From the IMG/VR virus record IMGVR_UViG_3300044798_000003, positions 1 to 40,208 of that record: a stretch of DNA of 40,208 bases. One strand, written 5' to 3'. Each line of letters opens with the position of its first letter. Positions within the stretch are counted from its first letter, which is position 1. The position numbers were made by a program, and so were the translations under genes. The notes beneath the pieces were generated by a model, which was not told where the DNA came from, ran no database searches, and saw only the letters and a list, made by a program, of their open reading frames with translations. Origin of the DNA: a virus. This document shows, one piece after another, positions 29,837-38,739 of this stretch.

Positions 29837-30187
29837 TTAATTATTCTTTATTTTATTCCAGTGTTCTTTTGCTTCTTCTCTCTTACCTGTGACAACATCA
29901 CCGTTTGGTAGTTTCCATGTTCCGCGAAAACCACGCTTTATTTCGTCTTCAACTGTGTCTTCAACTGTGTCTTCATTTTCGTGTATGTCATTATTGATTA
30001 TTTCTTCAATATGTTTATTAACTTCTTCAATAATTTTATTGGTTTCCTTTAAATATAACGGATCACCAATACCTTTTAACGACTTTCTAATATCAAATCC
30101 ATCGCGATGATTTATGGTATCACCGCGATGATAAAGTTTACCGTCAATATATGCTCTCTTGATGACGGTATATTTAGCATAGATCAT
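29837..30187 (-). CDS. Hypothetical structural-region protein, 116 aa
   Basis: A small beta N-terminus (YTVIKRAYIDGKLYHRGDTI) is followed by an acidic helix (residues 50-85) and a C-terminal FRGTWKLPNGDVVTGKREEA element. In related phages a protein like this lies after the cement/capsid genes; the exact role is not known to me. Confidence 0.55.
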   Translation of the reverse strand: MIYAKYTVIKRAYIDGKLYHRGDTINHRDGFDIRKSLKGIGDPLYLKETNKIIEEVNKHIEEIINNDIHENEDTVEDTVEDEIKRGFRGTWKLPNGDVVTGKREEAKEHWNKIKNN

Positions 30188-30199
30188 TTAAAACACCCC

Positions 30200-30607
30200 T
30201 TATAATTCAGGAGAATCGTTAATATAGGCTACGATCTTACCTGCTGTCATTGGGCCAGTAGCAACAGTAAAATATAGTCTTAAAAATTCTTCCATGTTTT
30301 GAAGGTGCAATGGGAATATTAGATGATAGCCAGCTACCAAAGTTGCTAATGAGGCAGTGGTAACTAGTGTCTCTAATGTTGCAGGACTTCCAAAGGTAGC
30401 AGCGCTATCACTTTGAAGTACTGCTGTAAGAGTTCCAGCACCAGCAGCAGTAAACCCTTCGGTAACTCTAAGGTGCAAATAAGCAGGTCTAAAGAAGTTA
30501 CCAGCACTACCAAGGTCAAGAACATTAGTAGAAGCGGCGGTAGCTGTAACCGCCTGCATCAAAGTACCATCAGTTTGTTTTGTAAAACTTAATTCAACAT
30601 CATACAT
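30200..30607 (-). CDS. Bbp16-like capsid cement protein, 135 aa
   Basis: The protein follows the Bbp16 pattern (LGSAGNFFRPAYLHLRVTEG, then AAGAGTLTAVLQSDSAATF, then LRLYFTVATGPMTAGKIVAY), a beta-rich decoration protein of BPP-1-like capsids. It lies just after the major capsid gene, as expected. Confidence 0.8.
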   Translation of the reverse strand: MYDVELSFTKQTDGTLMQAVTATAASTNVLDLGSAGNFFRPAYLHLRVTEGFTAAGAGTLTAVLQSDSAATFGSPATLETLVTTASLATLVAGYHLIFPLHLQNMEEFLRLYFTVATGPMTAGKIVAYINDSPEL

Positions 30608-30629
30608 ATATTTTTTATCCTCCCTTTAA

Positions 30630-31631
30630 TTAAGAAATCAAATCTTCGTCAACGTCTAACGCTTCGCATAAGCGAATAGGAACACCCAAGAATGAAGGAA
30701 CAACACGTTTGTTGGCCATCTCATCCATAGTCAAGAATACATTGGATTTATTCAAAGCTTTTTTAACAAAGGCAGTACGTACGTTTCTACCACAATAGAA
30801 TCTTGCACGCGGTGAAATGTTAGGTACACTCTCAATTGCATCAATCATAAGGTCTAGCAAGTCAGGTGAAGTATCAGTTCCACTACCAATTGTCAATAGT
30901 GTAGAAGCATCAATGTTAGCAATACGAACTACTTTCTTATAATTGCGAACCGCTACCCCTGCTCTCCACTCCCACAAGTCGCGGTATGCAGGCCAGTAAG
31001 AACCATCATCCAAAGTAACAAGTTCTTCGCCATAGTCTTTATGAGTAAGACCAACCTCAGTATTTTTAGGATAGAATCCGCAAACTGAATCTTCGCCCCA
31101 GTCAATTAGCCAAATAGAACGGTTGTCAGTACCAACACCGCCAGCCTTAAAGGTATAGTCACCATATTCTGCCTTAGTAGTAGCACTGTAGAAAGTAGAC
31201 AATCCATCAAAAGATTGAGCATTATCAGCCATTGCACCAAAGAATAATTCACTAGCTAATTTCTTACCCATTGCACCGATGAAAGGTTTATTGCTGTTTG
31301 CTCTGAATCCTGCTTGATCTTCTGCAGCTTCTACGAGTTCTTTATCAACTTGTCCAAGTGCTGTAAACAGTGCAGCATTAGCAATCAATTGTTTGAATGA
31401 TCCTTTAGTACCTACAGCGCCTTGATTTACACCACGAATGGTAACGGTAGGGTCAGTAGCTAGTTGAGTTGTTTGCAACCCATATTCTCTATTACCAGCA
31501 ATAACATACATATCGTCTAAAATGTCATTTTGTTCTGCAAGAATATCAATGATTCTCGCTGCCTTGCCGTCTGGATCTTGCTGCGAAGCATAATCCTTCC
31601 ATGTGATTCTATCTCCACCTAATGTAGCCAT
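30630..31631 (-). CDS. Major capsid protein, 333 aa
   Basis: The sequence (MATLGGDRITWKDYASQQDP, later ALGQVDKELVEAAEDQAGFR, VRTAFVKKALNKSNVFLTMD) matches the BPP-1-like major capsid proteins with the HK97 fold. AGGAGG precedes the ATG. It lies between scaffold and cement genes. It is among the least AT-biased parts of the window, as expected for a highly expressed protein. Confidence 0.85.
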   Translation of the reverse strand: MATLGGDRITWKDYASQQDPDGKAARIIDILAEQNDILDDMYVIAGNREYGLQTTQLATDPTVTIRGVNQGAVGTKGSFKQLIANAALFTALGQVDKELVEAAEDQAGFRANSNKPFIGAMGKKLASELFFGAMADNAQSFDGLSTFYSATTKAEYGDYTFKAGGVGTDNRSIWLIDWGEDSVCGFYPKNTEVGLTHKDYGEELVTLDDGSYWPAYRDLWEWRAGVAVRNYKKVVRIANIDASTLLTIGSGTDTSPDLLDLMIDAIESVPNISPRARFYCGRNVRTAFVKKALNKSNVFLTMDEMANKRVVPSFLGVPIRLCEALDVDEDLIS

Positions 31632-31645
31632 ATTTTATATTCCTC

Positions 31646-32230
31646 CTACTTCTTCATATCTGGGTACATAATTTGTCCCAGTGTTTTTGGTTTTGTCTCT
31701 GTTGTTTTTGAATCAACGAAACTTGATTCTGATATTTTTGAATTGATTTCTTTGAATATCCCAATCATTTCAGGGTGATTACCCAGTCCTGTCTCTTTCA
31801 AAAAACCAGTAAATTCAGGCGTAGAAAAACGGCCTAACGCTTTGTTGGCCGCTTCAATCCCATCTTTACCGTATTTTGTTGTGCTTTCATTTGTCCATGC
31901 GGTAACTTGCGCTTCTTGTTGCGCTTGCATTTGCGGTACAATTTTACTTGTATAAAAATCTACTGTTGCTTGCGCCTTTTCCTGTGTCATATTATTTTCT
32001 TTCGCCCAAGACTTGAAGTCCTCAATAGGTGCGCTAAAATTTTCTGGCACAGTAAAGTCACTATATTGTTCAGGTGCGCCTTGCGGTTCTGATTGCGCTT
32101 CTGTTTCCTGTTCTGCCGTTGCACTAACTTCTGCATTAGTTTCTGGTTGAGTAGTATCAACTGTCTCTGTGGTTTGCGTTTCAGTGGTAGCAGTGTTATC
32201 TTGTACCACTGATTCTGTTTCTTCTGACAT
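31646..32230 (-). CDS. Scaffolding (capsid assembly) protein, 194 aa
   Basis: A Glu/Thr/Gln-rich disordered first third (MSEETESVVQDNTATTETQT) is followed by a helical part (WAKENNMTQEKAQATVDFYT) and a C-terminal basic tip (LGQIMYPDMKK). Acidic N-terminus plus position directly upstream of the capsid gene is typical of podoviral scaffolds. Confidence 0.8.
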   Translation of the reverse strand: MSEETESVVQDNTATTETQTTETVDTTQPETNAEVSATAEQETEAQSEPQGAPEQYSDFTVPENFSAPIEDFKSWAKENNMTQEKAQATVDFYTSKIVPQMQAQQEAQVTAWTNESTTKYGKDGIEAANKALGRFSTPEFTGFLKETGLGNHPEMIGIFKEINSKISESSFVDSKTTETKPKTLGQIMYPDMKK

Positions 32231-32255
32231 TTAAGTTCCTCCTTAAAAATAGGTA

Positions 32256-32287
32256 TAATAAAAGCAACTACCGATTTGATAGTTGCT
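32256..32287 (-). terminator. Hairpin terminator inside the late operon
   Basis: AGCAACTA, 9-nt loop, TAGTTGCT followed by TTTTATTA on the minus strand. The 8-bp stem is strong, but it lies inside the late operon 33 nt before the scaffold gene, so it probably attenuates unless an antiterminator acts. Confidence 0.7.
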
Positions 32288-32333
32288 TGTTGATGTTAGT
32301 GCCCATGCTTACGCATGAGGATCACCATCCTTA

Positions 32334-32468
32334 TTATTTTTTGGACTTTCTAGCGGTTTCCATTGCAATCGCAACCGCTTGGTCTTGTTTCATACTAGGA
32401 TGTTTATTCATCTCATGTTTAATATTTTGTGATATTGTTTTTTGGCTTGAACCTTTTTTCAATGGCAT
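32334..32468 (-). CDS. Small conserved podovirus protein, 44 aa
   Basis: The ORF (MPLKKGSSQKTISQNIKHEM, then QDQAVAIAMETARKSKK) resembles a frequent short podophage protein beginning MPLKKG and ending in an AVAIA helix. GGGGGTG lies 5 nt before the ATG. It sits among the head genes; the role is unknown. Confidence 0.7.
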   Translation of the reverse strand: MPLKKGSSQKTISQNIKHEMNKHPSMKQDQAVAIAMETARKSKK

Positions 32469-32480
32469 CAAATCACCCCC

Positions 32481-32852
32481 TTAAACTAAGTCATATAGCA
32501 AACTAAGATTAGTTACTACGCTAGTTCCACCAGCGGTTGCCGTTAATGTTGATGCTGTATTAATTGCGCTTGCTTCTATTGGACAAGGGAACATCTTTGA
32601 TACGCTTGATCCAATCGCTGTAGCTACTGGAACTCCATCTAGGAACTTAGTAACTCCACCAATTGCAAGAGTTAGTGTTACTGCACTGACAGTCGCTGCG
32701 CCAGTTATCAAACAGTTATAACCATAAAGTCTGTACCGTGCCCCTGCACTTGCTGCTAATGTTACCGTTGCTGCTGTATTTGCTGTACTAGTTACCACCG
32801 TTGATAATATTCCGTCAATATTTACACACTCAGAAGTCTTTGGAACTGCCAT
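32481..32852 (-). CDS. Probable head decoration/fibre protein, 123 aa
   Basis: It is an Ala/Thr/Val-rich beta protein (VTSTANTAATVTLAASAGAR, then YRLYGYNCLITGAATVSAVT) typical of decoration or fibre domains on phage heads. No catalytic motif. It is one of two beta-rich genes between the Bbp19-like and scaffold genes. Confidence 0.6.
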   Translation of the reverse strand: MAVPKTSECVNIDGILSTVVTSTANTAATVTLAASAGARYRLYGYNCLITGAATVSAVTLTLAIGGVTKFLDGVPVATAIGSSVSKMFPCPIEASAINTASTLTATAGGTSVVTNLSLLYDLV

Positions 32853-32855
32853 ATA

Positions 32856-33641
32856 TTACACCTCCGACCATTCAAAACTTAATCTATAAGGTATTTTTAA
32901 GTTTCCGTAATTAGTCATAATCGCCATAAATGTATCTCCTGGTCCAATAACATCAAACGTCTCTGTAAGTTTAGATGGATCAGTTTGCTCATAATCAACA
33001 GTATTGTAAATTTGATCTATAACAGAGTCAGCATAAACGACAGTGCCCAATATATTTTGATAATAAACTTTTAAAGATGGGCTATTAATTCCTTCATAAT
33101 TAGAATTCAAATTCCTTGAAATCATCTTTGGTGTTGATACTGCAATACTGGTTGCACCTGTTGCGGTAGCTAAAGAAGTCAACATAATAGTATTACCATC
33201 AACTACTGAATAAATATACGTTCTTGCTGGTATTCCTATTCCTGATATCTCCATATTGGCTCTCAAATTAGCAGTTGAAGTAATTCCTGTAACAACATTA
33301 CTAGTTGCCGTTAATGTTCCAGTTATTGTCATGTCAATATAAGTTTCAGGATTATAAGCAGTTCCACCAAGAGTAAAAGCACCATTTGTAATAATTTTTA
33401 TTTGTATTGTAGATTTAGGGAATGTAGTTGGTCTCAGCCAGACTTGTTTAGTTGCGCTAATGTTTTTAGCATAGTAAAAGTATGATACTCCTGAAACTAT
33501 TCCTGTAGTATCTGCAAAACCTATTTTGTAAGCATTTCCGTCAATTATTGCTGCTCTAAATGAATCCATTGTAATGACAGATGCCACACCAGATTTTATT
33601 TCCTTAAGAGAATTTCCTTGTCTTTGCTCAATCGTACTCAT
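32856..33641 (-). CDS. Beta-rich structural protein, 261 aa
   Basis: The sequence is rich in Thr, Ile and Ser with repeat-like stretches (ITGTLTATSNVVTGITSTAN, then LATATGATSIAVSTPKM). The ATG at 33641 is chosen since AAGGAG lies 8 nt upstream; an in-frame GTG three codons before it lies within that site. It probably decorates the capsid or neck; no closer family is seen. Confidence 0.6.
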   Translation of the reverse strand: MSTIEQRQGNSLKEIKSGVASVITMDSFRAAIIDGNAYKIGFADTTGIVSGVSYFYYAKNISATKQVWLRPTTFPKSTIQIKIITNGAFTLGGTAYNPETYIDMTITGTLTATSNVVTGITSTANLRANMEISGIGIPARTYIYSVVDGNTIMLTSLATATGATSIAVSTPKMISRNLNSNYEGINSPSLKVYYQNILGTVVYADSVIDQIYNTVDYEQTDPSKLTETFDVIGPGDTFMAIMTNYGNLKIPYRLSFEWSEV

Positions 33642-33688
33642 TTCATACACTCCTTTTCCAATAAATCAACTCCTTTAGCCATTCCGTG

Positions 33689-34048
33689 TTAAAGTGCAGG
33701 CTTTTTGTTTTTTATAAGGTCTTGCATAACATTCCATTGATGAACAATATATTCTCTTTCTGCCTTAAGCCTCAAATCAACTCCTATCATGCGGTCTAGT
33801 CCATACATACCTAATGCATCACAAGAAGATATTAACTCAACAGCAACGCTCCTGCGACCTGCATTGAAGAAGTCTTTGCTATTACCCAATGGTTGCGAAT
33901 CTTTATAACCGCAATTCTGTACAAGGTAACTAAATACTCTCCTACCGTAATCAGTGTCCATGATAGACCGTAAGTCAAGCAAATATTGTTCATCCATCTT
34001 TTCTCTTATTTGTTCTTTTGTTGGTTTTAAATCTTCTTTTTTTATCAT
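33689..34048 (-). CDS. Bbp19-like head/neck protein, 119 aa
   Basis: TDYGRRVFSYLVQNCGYKDS, then KDFFNAGRRSVAVELISSCD are characteristic of the Bbp19 family found next to the portal in BPP-1-like phages. The rest is helical. It overlaps the portal stop by 4 nt. Its biochemical role is unknown; it is likely structural. Confidence 0.75.
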   Translation of the reverse strand: MIKKEDLKPTKEQIREKMDEQYLLDLRSIMDTDYGRRVFSYLVQNCGYKDSQPLGNSKDFFNAGRRSVAVELISSCDALGMYGLDRMIGVDLRLKAEREYIVHQWNVMQDLIKNKKPAL

Positions 34049-35730
34049 TGTTGTAATCCGCCTGACGGCCCGCCAAGTAATGCTGTGAGTCCATTATCTG
34101 TTGACGTATCAGCACCAGATAAAGTTTTAGCGCCTTGCGCTGCTGTCATACCCATCTGCACTGCGTTTAATTGTGCCTGCTGCTCGGCTCTTGCCTGTCT
34201 TACTGCGGCAACTTGTTCATCAGATACAATAATCGAAGGAGGAACACCATTCAAAGTACCTAACTGGTCAACAACTTCATCCCATGCAATCTTATCAAGT
34301 ATCTCTGGTAGTTTCGCTGTTGTTGCCATCTGTATAGTACTTGTTACGGTATCCATAATTGGTGTAATGACGTACTGTTTCTGCGCTTGTGATAGGATGG
34401 ATACATATTCTATGTCCATCTCCATACCTTCTATTTCAGGTGGTGGTGGTGGGAATACTCCTGCTCTGAATCCTATTGCGATTACTCGGTTAATTACTTG
34501 CGGTAGGTAGCCTGTTTGTAGCCTTTCAAGCAATGGCCCCATCTGTGACATTTTCTCAGATGATAACTCGATAACTTCTCTTGCGGTTCTAGTACCCTTT
34601 TCCATATCAGACAACAATTGAAATACCTTAGTGTTAAAATGTTCTTTAATACATTCTTCAATAGATGATTGTATTTCCGCTGCAGCCCTCATATCTAAAG
34701 TTGGCTGAAATACGGTAGTTATTTTCCCATCAGAACCGCCATTTGGATTATAGTAGTTAGCCCCTGCAGGCAACATATTAATCCCGCCATTTTTCATTAT
34801 GTCAGAAGGTGCTTGTATTGCAGGTTTAACGCTTAATTCTGCAGCCGTGCATATATCACGCCACATTAACTGTATCTGTTTAGCATCACCTAGCGACCAT
34901 ATACCAGGGCCAGTTCCGTAAACATCAGCTCCCTTTGTCTGATACCGTTCTACCATTACAGGAAACTCATTAAATCCGTTTTTCTTAAGAAACTCACCTG
35001 GTTTTTGTCCTGCCATCCAGTAATAATCGCTGAATTTCATTGACTGGTTGTCTATTTTTTGTTCATCATAATTAGAATTAGGACAAATTAAATGCTTTAC
35101 ACACATCGTTTTATTGTAGTTTCTGTCTTCATAACAACGCCTAACACTCTCAGGAACATTATCAATACCGAATTTCTCTACTATTTGGAAAGGTGTCATT
35201 TCAATATTTCTTGCAAATTGATTAGGACGTTTCTTGCTGTCAAGTCCAATCGCAAACTCGCCTATTGTGAATGTTCTACAGTTGATAACCGTCTCGTCGT
35301 CTTCTTCAATCAGCATGGCAGCGGTATTAAACACCCCAAGTTCTAGATAAAATTGATGATTCTCGGGGTAAAATCCACCTTTAAACAGTATGTCAAGACA
35401 AGTATTACTAACATCATTCAACCATGTAAGAACATCGTAACTTTGCATTACTTTAGTATTCTTAAAAGCGAACTTTACCCAAGGCCTTGTAGGTGATGTA
35501 ATACCCCATTGAAGACCTGCAGCTAGTATGTGACTGTACTTAATCGGCATGGTGCGGAGCATTTCTTCATCATTTCTTAGTCCGCTGTTCACTTCTTCAC
35601 CATCAAAGAATCCAATATAAGGGTTAATGAAGTCCCTTACGTCCATAAACAAAGGTTTCCACTTTTCAAATTCATCGAATAAACATTTATGTTGCCTATT
35701 TATACGTTCTGTTTGTTTCATTTCATCCAT
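34045..35730 (-). CDS. Portal protein (head-to-tail connector), 561 aa
   Basis: The protein belongs to the T7/BPP-1 head-tail connector family: KWKPLFMDVRDFINPYIGFF, then MPIKYSHILAAGLQWGITSP, then EMTPFQIVEKFGIDNVPESV. It forms the dodecameric portal through which DNA is packed. The C-terminal segment is Gln/Ala-rich. It lies downstream of the terminase, as expected. Confidence 0.9.
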   Translation of the reverse strand: MDEMKQTERINRQHKCLFDEFEKWKPLFMDVRDFINPYIGFFDGEEVNSGLRNDEEMLRTMPIKYSHILAAGLQWGITSPTRPWVKFAFKNTKVMQSYDVLTWLNDVSNTCLDILFKGGFYPENHQFYLELGVFNTAAMLIEEDDETVINCRTFTIGEFAIGLDSKKRPNQFARNIEMTPFQIVEKFGIDNVPESVRRCYEDRNYNKTMCVKHLICPNSNYDEQKIDNQSMKFSDYYWMAGQKPGEFLKKNGFNEFPVMVERYQTKGADVYGTGPGIWSLGDAKQIQLMWRDICTAAELSVKPAIQAPSDIMKNGGINMLPAGANYYNPNGGSDGKITTVFQPTLDMRAAAEIQSSIEECIKEHFNTKVFQLLSDMEKGTRTAREVIELSSEKMSQMGPLLERLQTGYLPQVINRVIAIGFRAGVFPPPPPEIEGMEMDIEYVSILSQAQKQYVITPIMDTVTSTIQMATTAKLPEILDKIAWDEVVDQLGTLNGVPPSIIVSDEQVAAVRQARAEQQAQLNAVQMGMTAAQGAKTLSGADTSTDNGLTALLGGPSGGLQQ

Positions 35731-35733
35731 AAA

Positions 35734-35982
35734 TTAACCACCCAGCAATGTTTTCTTGTTAGTTGTAGCTGTCGATGTGTCACCACTAGCAGAAGTTGCT
35801 ATTGTTGATTGGTAACCTGCGGCAGAAGCTGTCTTTCTCTTTGCTGTTTTAGCCGCATCTAATGTATCTGATCCACTTGTAACGTCTACTGCTGTTGGTG
35901 CTGGTGAAATGGCAACACCTGAAGGTTTACTTTGCTTTGATCCCAAAAGACCACCTATTATACTACCGACTATTCCGCACAT
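35734..35982 (-). CDS. Small Gly/Ser/Thr-rich virion-region protein, 82 aa
   Basis: A Gly-zipper start (MCGIVGSIIGGLLGSKQSKP) is followed by Ser/Thr/Ala-rich low complexity ending KKTLLGG. The ATG at 35982 is chosen because the ribosome site AAAGGAGGAGATAAT overlaps the terminase end; the longer frame overlaps the terminase. Proteins like this occur between terminase and portal in podophages; the role is unknown. Confidence 0.65.
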   Translation of the reverse strand: MCGIVGSIIGGLLGSKQSKPSGVAISPAPTAVDVTSGSDTLDAAKTAKRKTASAAGYQSTIATSASGDTSTATTNKKTLLGG

Positions 35983-35983
35983 A

Positions 35984-37531
35984 TTATCTCCTCCTTTTGC
36001 TCTGAATTGGGTTGTATGAAGAATTGGCAAATTGCCTTGAATTATTGTTGTTTTGGATCGGATTGTATCCTGCTGTTGCGAATTGCAGTTTGTTTGCATA
36101 ATATTTATTGTCTGTTTTACCCATTATTTGAATGGCAAAAGAAAGAGCCAGCGCATCAGCCTTATTTGGCGATGGCAAGCCCCTTTTTTTCATATCTTTT
36201 TTTGATTCTAATTGAATTTTACCGTCTGTTCTAGGAACAACCTCCGGTCCGATCAAATCAGCATACAGTTCTTTATCGTCAGGAATAGCACCACCAGACT
36301 TTAACCAGTCACGCATCTCTTTCCACATGTACGCCCTCATGTTTAAACAGGCAGGGTCAGGAGACTTACCACTAAACCATATAGCATACCAAGTTCTTCC
36401 CATTGTACGACCTGCACTAACTATCCCTGTACCGTATCCAGCATCAATAATTACAGCATCAGCATTATGTTCGTTTTCTAGGTTAGCAATAATATTAGCA
36501 ATCTCAATATCGTTGTCATTCTTAGGTATTGATCGCAATATTCTGAAATACAATCCTTGCCTTAATCCTATTTCTAATGAATCATCGCCTTCCCAAGCAG
36601 GATCACAGGTGATTATCTTAGGTGCAAAGTTAAACTGTTCAACCCTTAGTTGTCTGCCTAATGCGCTATCAACGTCCTCAATCGCTATCAGTTGCCTCAT
36701 TGACATAGAAGGGAACATTCCCCTTACACGAACCTTTACAAAGTCACTATCAAGCCCATAATCTTCTATCCATTGCTTGATTAGTTCCTTGTTGGTCATT
36801 CTTGCATTTCTGCCGTCAATTTGCTTATTCAACCAACGTTTTGCAAACTTACCACTAAAACATTCCTTAAAACGTCCTGTATTTCTTGTAGGATTACCAA
36901 AAGCAAACCACATGATCTGCGTATTACTATCAGTCAATGCACCCTCTGTTACTTCCCAAATAACATCAGAAATAGCAGAAGCTTCATCAAATATAATCAA
37001 TATTCTCTTGCCCTTATTATGCATACCAGCGAAGGACTCAGGCTTCTGTTCTGACCATGGTATCATGTCAATGCGCCATGTTTTCTCATGCCCTGGTGCA
37101 TTGCTGAATATAGCAGTAGCGGTCACAGTAAACATATCTTTAACCAAGCATAATCTAAACCATTTTGACAACTCAGCCCATGTTTTGGTCCGTAGTTGCG
37201 TTTCGGTATTGGCAGTAACAATTCCCTTAGTATCTTCAAAGGTGGACATTGCCCATAAAATAAGCCATGATACCAATGCGCTCTTGCCAATACCATGACC
37301 ACTTGCCACCGCTATTTGTATTGCTTCTTGTGTTCCTATCTCTCCTGCTCTTAACTTATCCCTAATACTCTTAAGTATATCTATCTGCCATACGTCAGGG
37401 CCTTGATGCCCTTCAAGTTCATCCTTTCCCCAATTAAAACAGTACAACACCCATTTATAAGGGTCTGTTGACAATCCAAGTTCTCCTATGTCATTTATAA
37501 AGGCTTCAATTATTTTTTGATCTTCTGCCAT
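35984..37531 (-). CDS. terL: Terminase large subunit, 515 aa
   Basis: The ATPase shows Walker A SGHGIGKSA (K83, S84) and Walker B ILIIFDEAS (D182, E183). The C-terminal RNase H-like nuclease has CDPAWEGDD (D310), VIIDAGYGTG (D363) and NKADALALSF near the end. It powers DNA packaging through the portal. AAGGTGTAACCA precedes the ATG. Confidence 0.95.
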   Translation of the reverse strand: MAEDQKIIEAFINDIGELGLSTDPYKWVLYCFNWGKDELEGHQGPDVWQIDILKSIRDKLRAGEIGTQEAIQIAVASGHGIGKSALVSWLILWAMSTFEDTKGIVTANTETQLRTKTWAELSKWFRLCLVKDMFTVTATAIFSNAPGHEKTWRIDMIPWSEQKPESFAGMHNKGKRILIIFDEASAISDVIWEVTEGALTDSNTQIMWFAFGNPTRNTGRFKECFSGKFAKRWLNKQIDGRNARMTNKELIKQWIEDYGLDSDFVKVRVRGMFPSMSMRQLIAIEDVDSALGRQLRVEQFNFAPKIITCDPAWEGDDSLEIGLRQGLYFRILRSIPKNDNDIEIANIIANLENEHNADAVIIDAGYGTGIVSAGRTMGRTWYAIWFSGKSPDPACLNMRAYMWKEMRDWLKSGGAIPDDKELYADLIGPEVVPRTDGKIQLESKKDMKKRGLPSPNKADALALSFAIQIMGKTDNKYYANKLQFATAGYNPIQNNNNSRQFANSSYNPIQSKRRR

Positions 37532-37534
37532 TGG

Positions 37535-38053
37535 TTACACCTTCTTCTCTTGCGCTTGCATTAAGAATGAAGTCAATACCCATTTAGGAATCATTGGTGC
37601 TATATCATCTTTAAACAATAAAAAAAGGTCTAACGATAAACGTTGACCGGATGCCATAAAATAAGCAGGATTTATATAATATTGCGGTTTATTATTAACA
37701 TCTACTTTACTGATTACCTTTAACAATAACATTTTAGATATAAACGCTCTTCCTTGACGGTCTTTAAGATTAACCATTTCTGCTATCTCTTGCGATGAAT
37801 ACGCTAATATATTTCTGCTTTTTCTATAACCTAACATATTTGTTTTACCTATCATTACTTTAGACAATCTAGTCATTTTACCAATTTCTGCATCTGTCAT
37901 ATCTTTAGGGAAATCAACATCAGCAAATATTCTAGCACCAAGCTTATGTGGTGGGAATCTATAACCTTCATCATTTAAAGTATCGGTAAATCGTTCGTTT
38001 CGGTCGCTAACAACCTCACCATCAGCATTTATCATTCTAATATTTTTAATCAA
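37535..38053 (-). CDS. RepL-like winged-helix protein, 172 aa
   Basis: The protein reads like the RepL/wHTH group of Firmicutes plasmid replication or phage regulator proteins: GARIFADVDFPKDMTDAEIG, then LAYSSQEIAEMVNLKDRQGR, then ISKVDVNNKPQYYINPAYFM. The TTG at 38053 is preferred because GAGGGGGTG lies 9 nt before it; the frame is open to 38119 but that part covers two hairpins. It sits between the terminase subunits, an unusual place for a Rep protein, so it may act as a late-gene regulator instead. Confidence 0.6.
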   Translation of the reverse strand: MIKNIRMINADGEVVSDRNERFTDTLNDEGYRFPPHKLGARIFADVDFPKDMTDAEIGKMTRLSKVMIGKTNMLGYRKSRNILAYSSQEIAEMVNLKDRQGRAFISKMLLLKVISKVDVNNKPQYYINPAYFMASGQRLSLDLFLLFKDDIAPMIPKWVLTSFLMQAQEKKV

Positions 38054-38070
38054 ATAACCATTCACCCCCT

Positions 38071-38118
38071 CGGCAACAGATTGCCGTTTTTTAATAAGTA
38101 TTCGGCAACAAATTGCCA
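38071..38118. repeat. Two copies of a hairpin motif ahead of the RepL-like gene
   Basis: TCGGCAACARATTGCC occurs at 38071-38086 and 38103-38118, 32 bp apart, about three helical turns. Each copy is a palindrome (GGCAA/TTGCC). In the mRNA the second hairpin ends next to the ribosome site. On the plus strand the first copy is followed by TTTTTT and would terminate rightward transcripts. Either DNA operators or RNA operators are possible. Confidence 0.6.
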
Positions 38119-38165
38119 AGCGTAAATAACCTTTAACCGTTGATTTTGCTACATTTATAAAGATC

Positions 38166-38210
38166 AGTTTTACATTGACTTAGAGTATAACGTACTCAGC
38201 GTGTAAAACT
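38166..38210. promoter_or_regulatory. Nested inverted repeat, 45 bp
   Basis: AGTTTTACA (38166-38174) and TGTAAAACT (38202-38210) are a perfect 9-bp inverted repeat enclosing GAGTA (38183-38187) and TACTC (38193-38197). It lies at the end of the 82-aa gene. No U-tract follows, so an operator or origin-type cruciform is more likely than a terminator. Confidence 0.5.
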
Positions 38211-38457
38211 AAGATATATTATCTATGAATCCCATAATAAAATTACTTTCATCTTCATTTAAATTATCAAGAGCAGCAACTAATATTACATGCAATGTAG
38301 ATAAATCATCATTATTTAAAACGATTGTCTCTTTATTAAACTTTTTAATTAATTTATTAACAACAACTCTACACGGATATTCAGCTAAAATTCCTTTGAT
38401 TATATATCTTTCATCACTTTTCATATGGATAGTTCTTGATATTACGTACCATCTCAT
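38209..38457 (-). CDS. Hypothetical protein, 82 aa
   Basis: No family is recognised. Beta start (MRWYVISRTIHMKSDERYII), then a helical Leu/Asn/Asp-rich C-terminus (VALDNLNEDESNFIMGF after HVILVA). AAAGAGG lies upstream of the ATG. It is isolated between the structured region at 38.6 kb and the RepL-like gene. Confidence 0.5.
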   Translation of the reverse strand: MRWYVISRTIHMKSDERYIIKGILAEYPCRVVVNKLIKKFNKETIVLNNDDLSTLHVILVAALDNLNEDESNFIMGFIDNIS

Positions 38458-38568
38458 TTTAACAACCTCTTTTTATATTTTTCACAATTATATTTTTATG
38501 GATATTATTGGAAGTTTATTGCTTTTTATATTTATATAATTTTTGCGAGGCACTATATGATATGATAT

Positions 38569-38675
38569 GGCGTGAAAAGTTTGGGGTACGGGGTCGCTGT
38601 CAGGATAATTGTTTCAATCCATACCCGAAAAGCAATCAGTCAATCACCACACGCCAAGTGCACGACAATTGACTG
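38569..38675. other. Structured non-coding region next to terS (candidate cos/pac or ncRNA)
   Basis: Three inverted repeats lie in about 107 bp: GGCGTG/CACGCC (38569-38574, 38650-38655), GGGTA/TACCC (38584-38588, 38622-38626) and CAGTCAAT/ATTGACTG (38637-38644, 38668-38675). The region is visibly less AT-rich than its flanks and non-coding from 38458 to 38739. A place beside the terminase small-subunit gene suits a packaging start site; an RNA is the alternative. Confidence 0.5.
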
Positions 38676-38739
38676 TAACTTCCATGATATTTACATGTCT
38701 AGCTTTCAATATTCATCCATTATCGTAAGTTAGAATCCA

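Noticed and set aside
36007-37298. Several plus-strand frames opposite the large terminase
   Set aside because: The terminase frame has intact catalytic motifs throughout; the opposite frames are short hydrophobic shadows.
38611-38620. GTTTCAATCC, resembling the end of a type I CRISPR repeat
   Set aside because: Only one copy is present, with no spacer-repeat spacing on either side.
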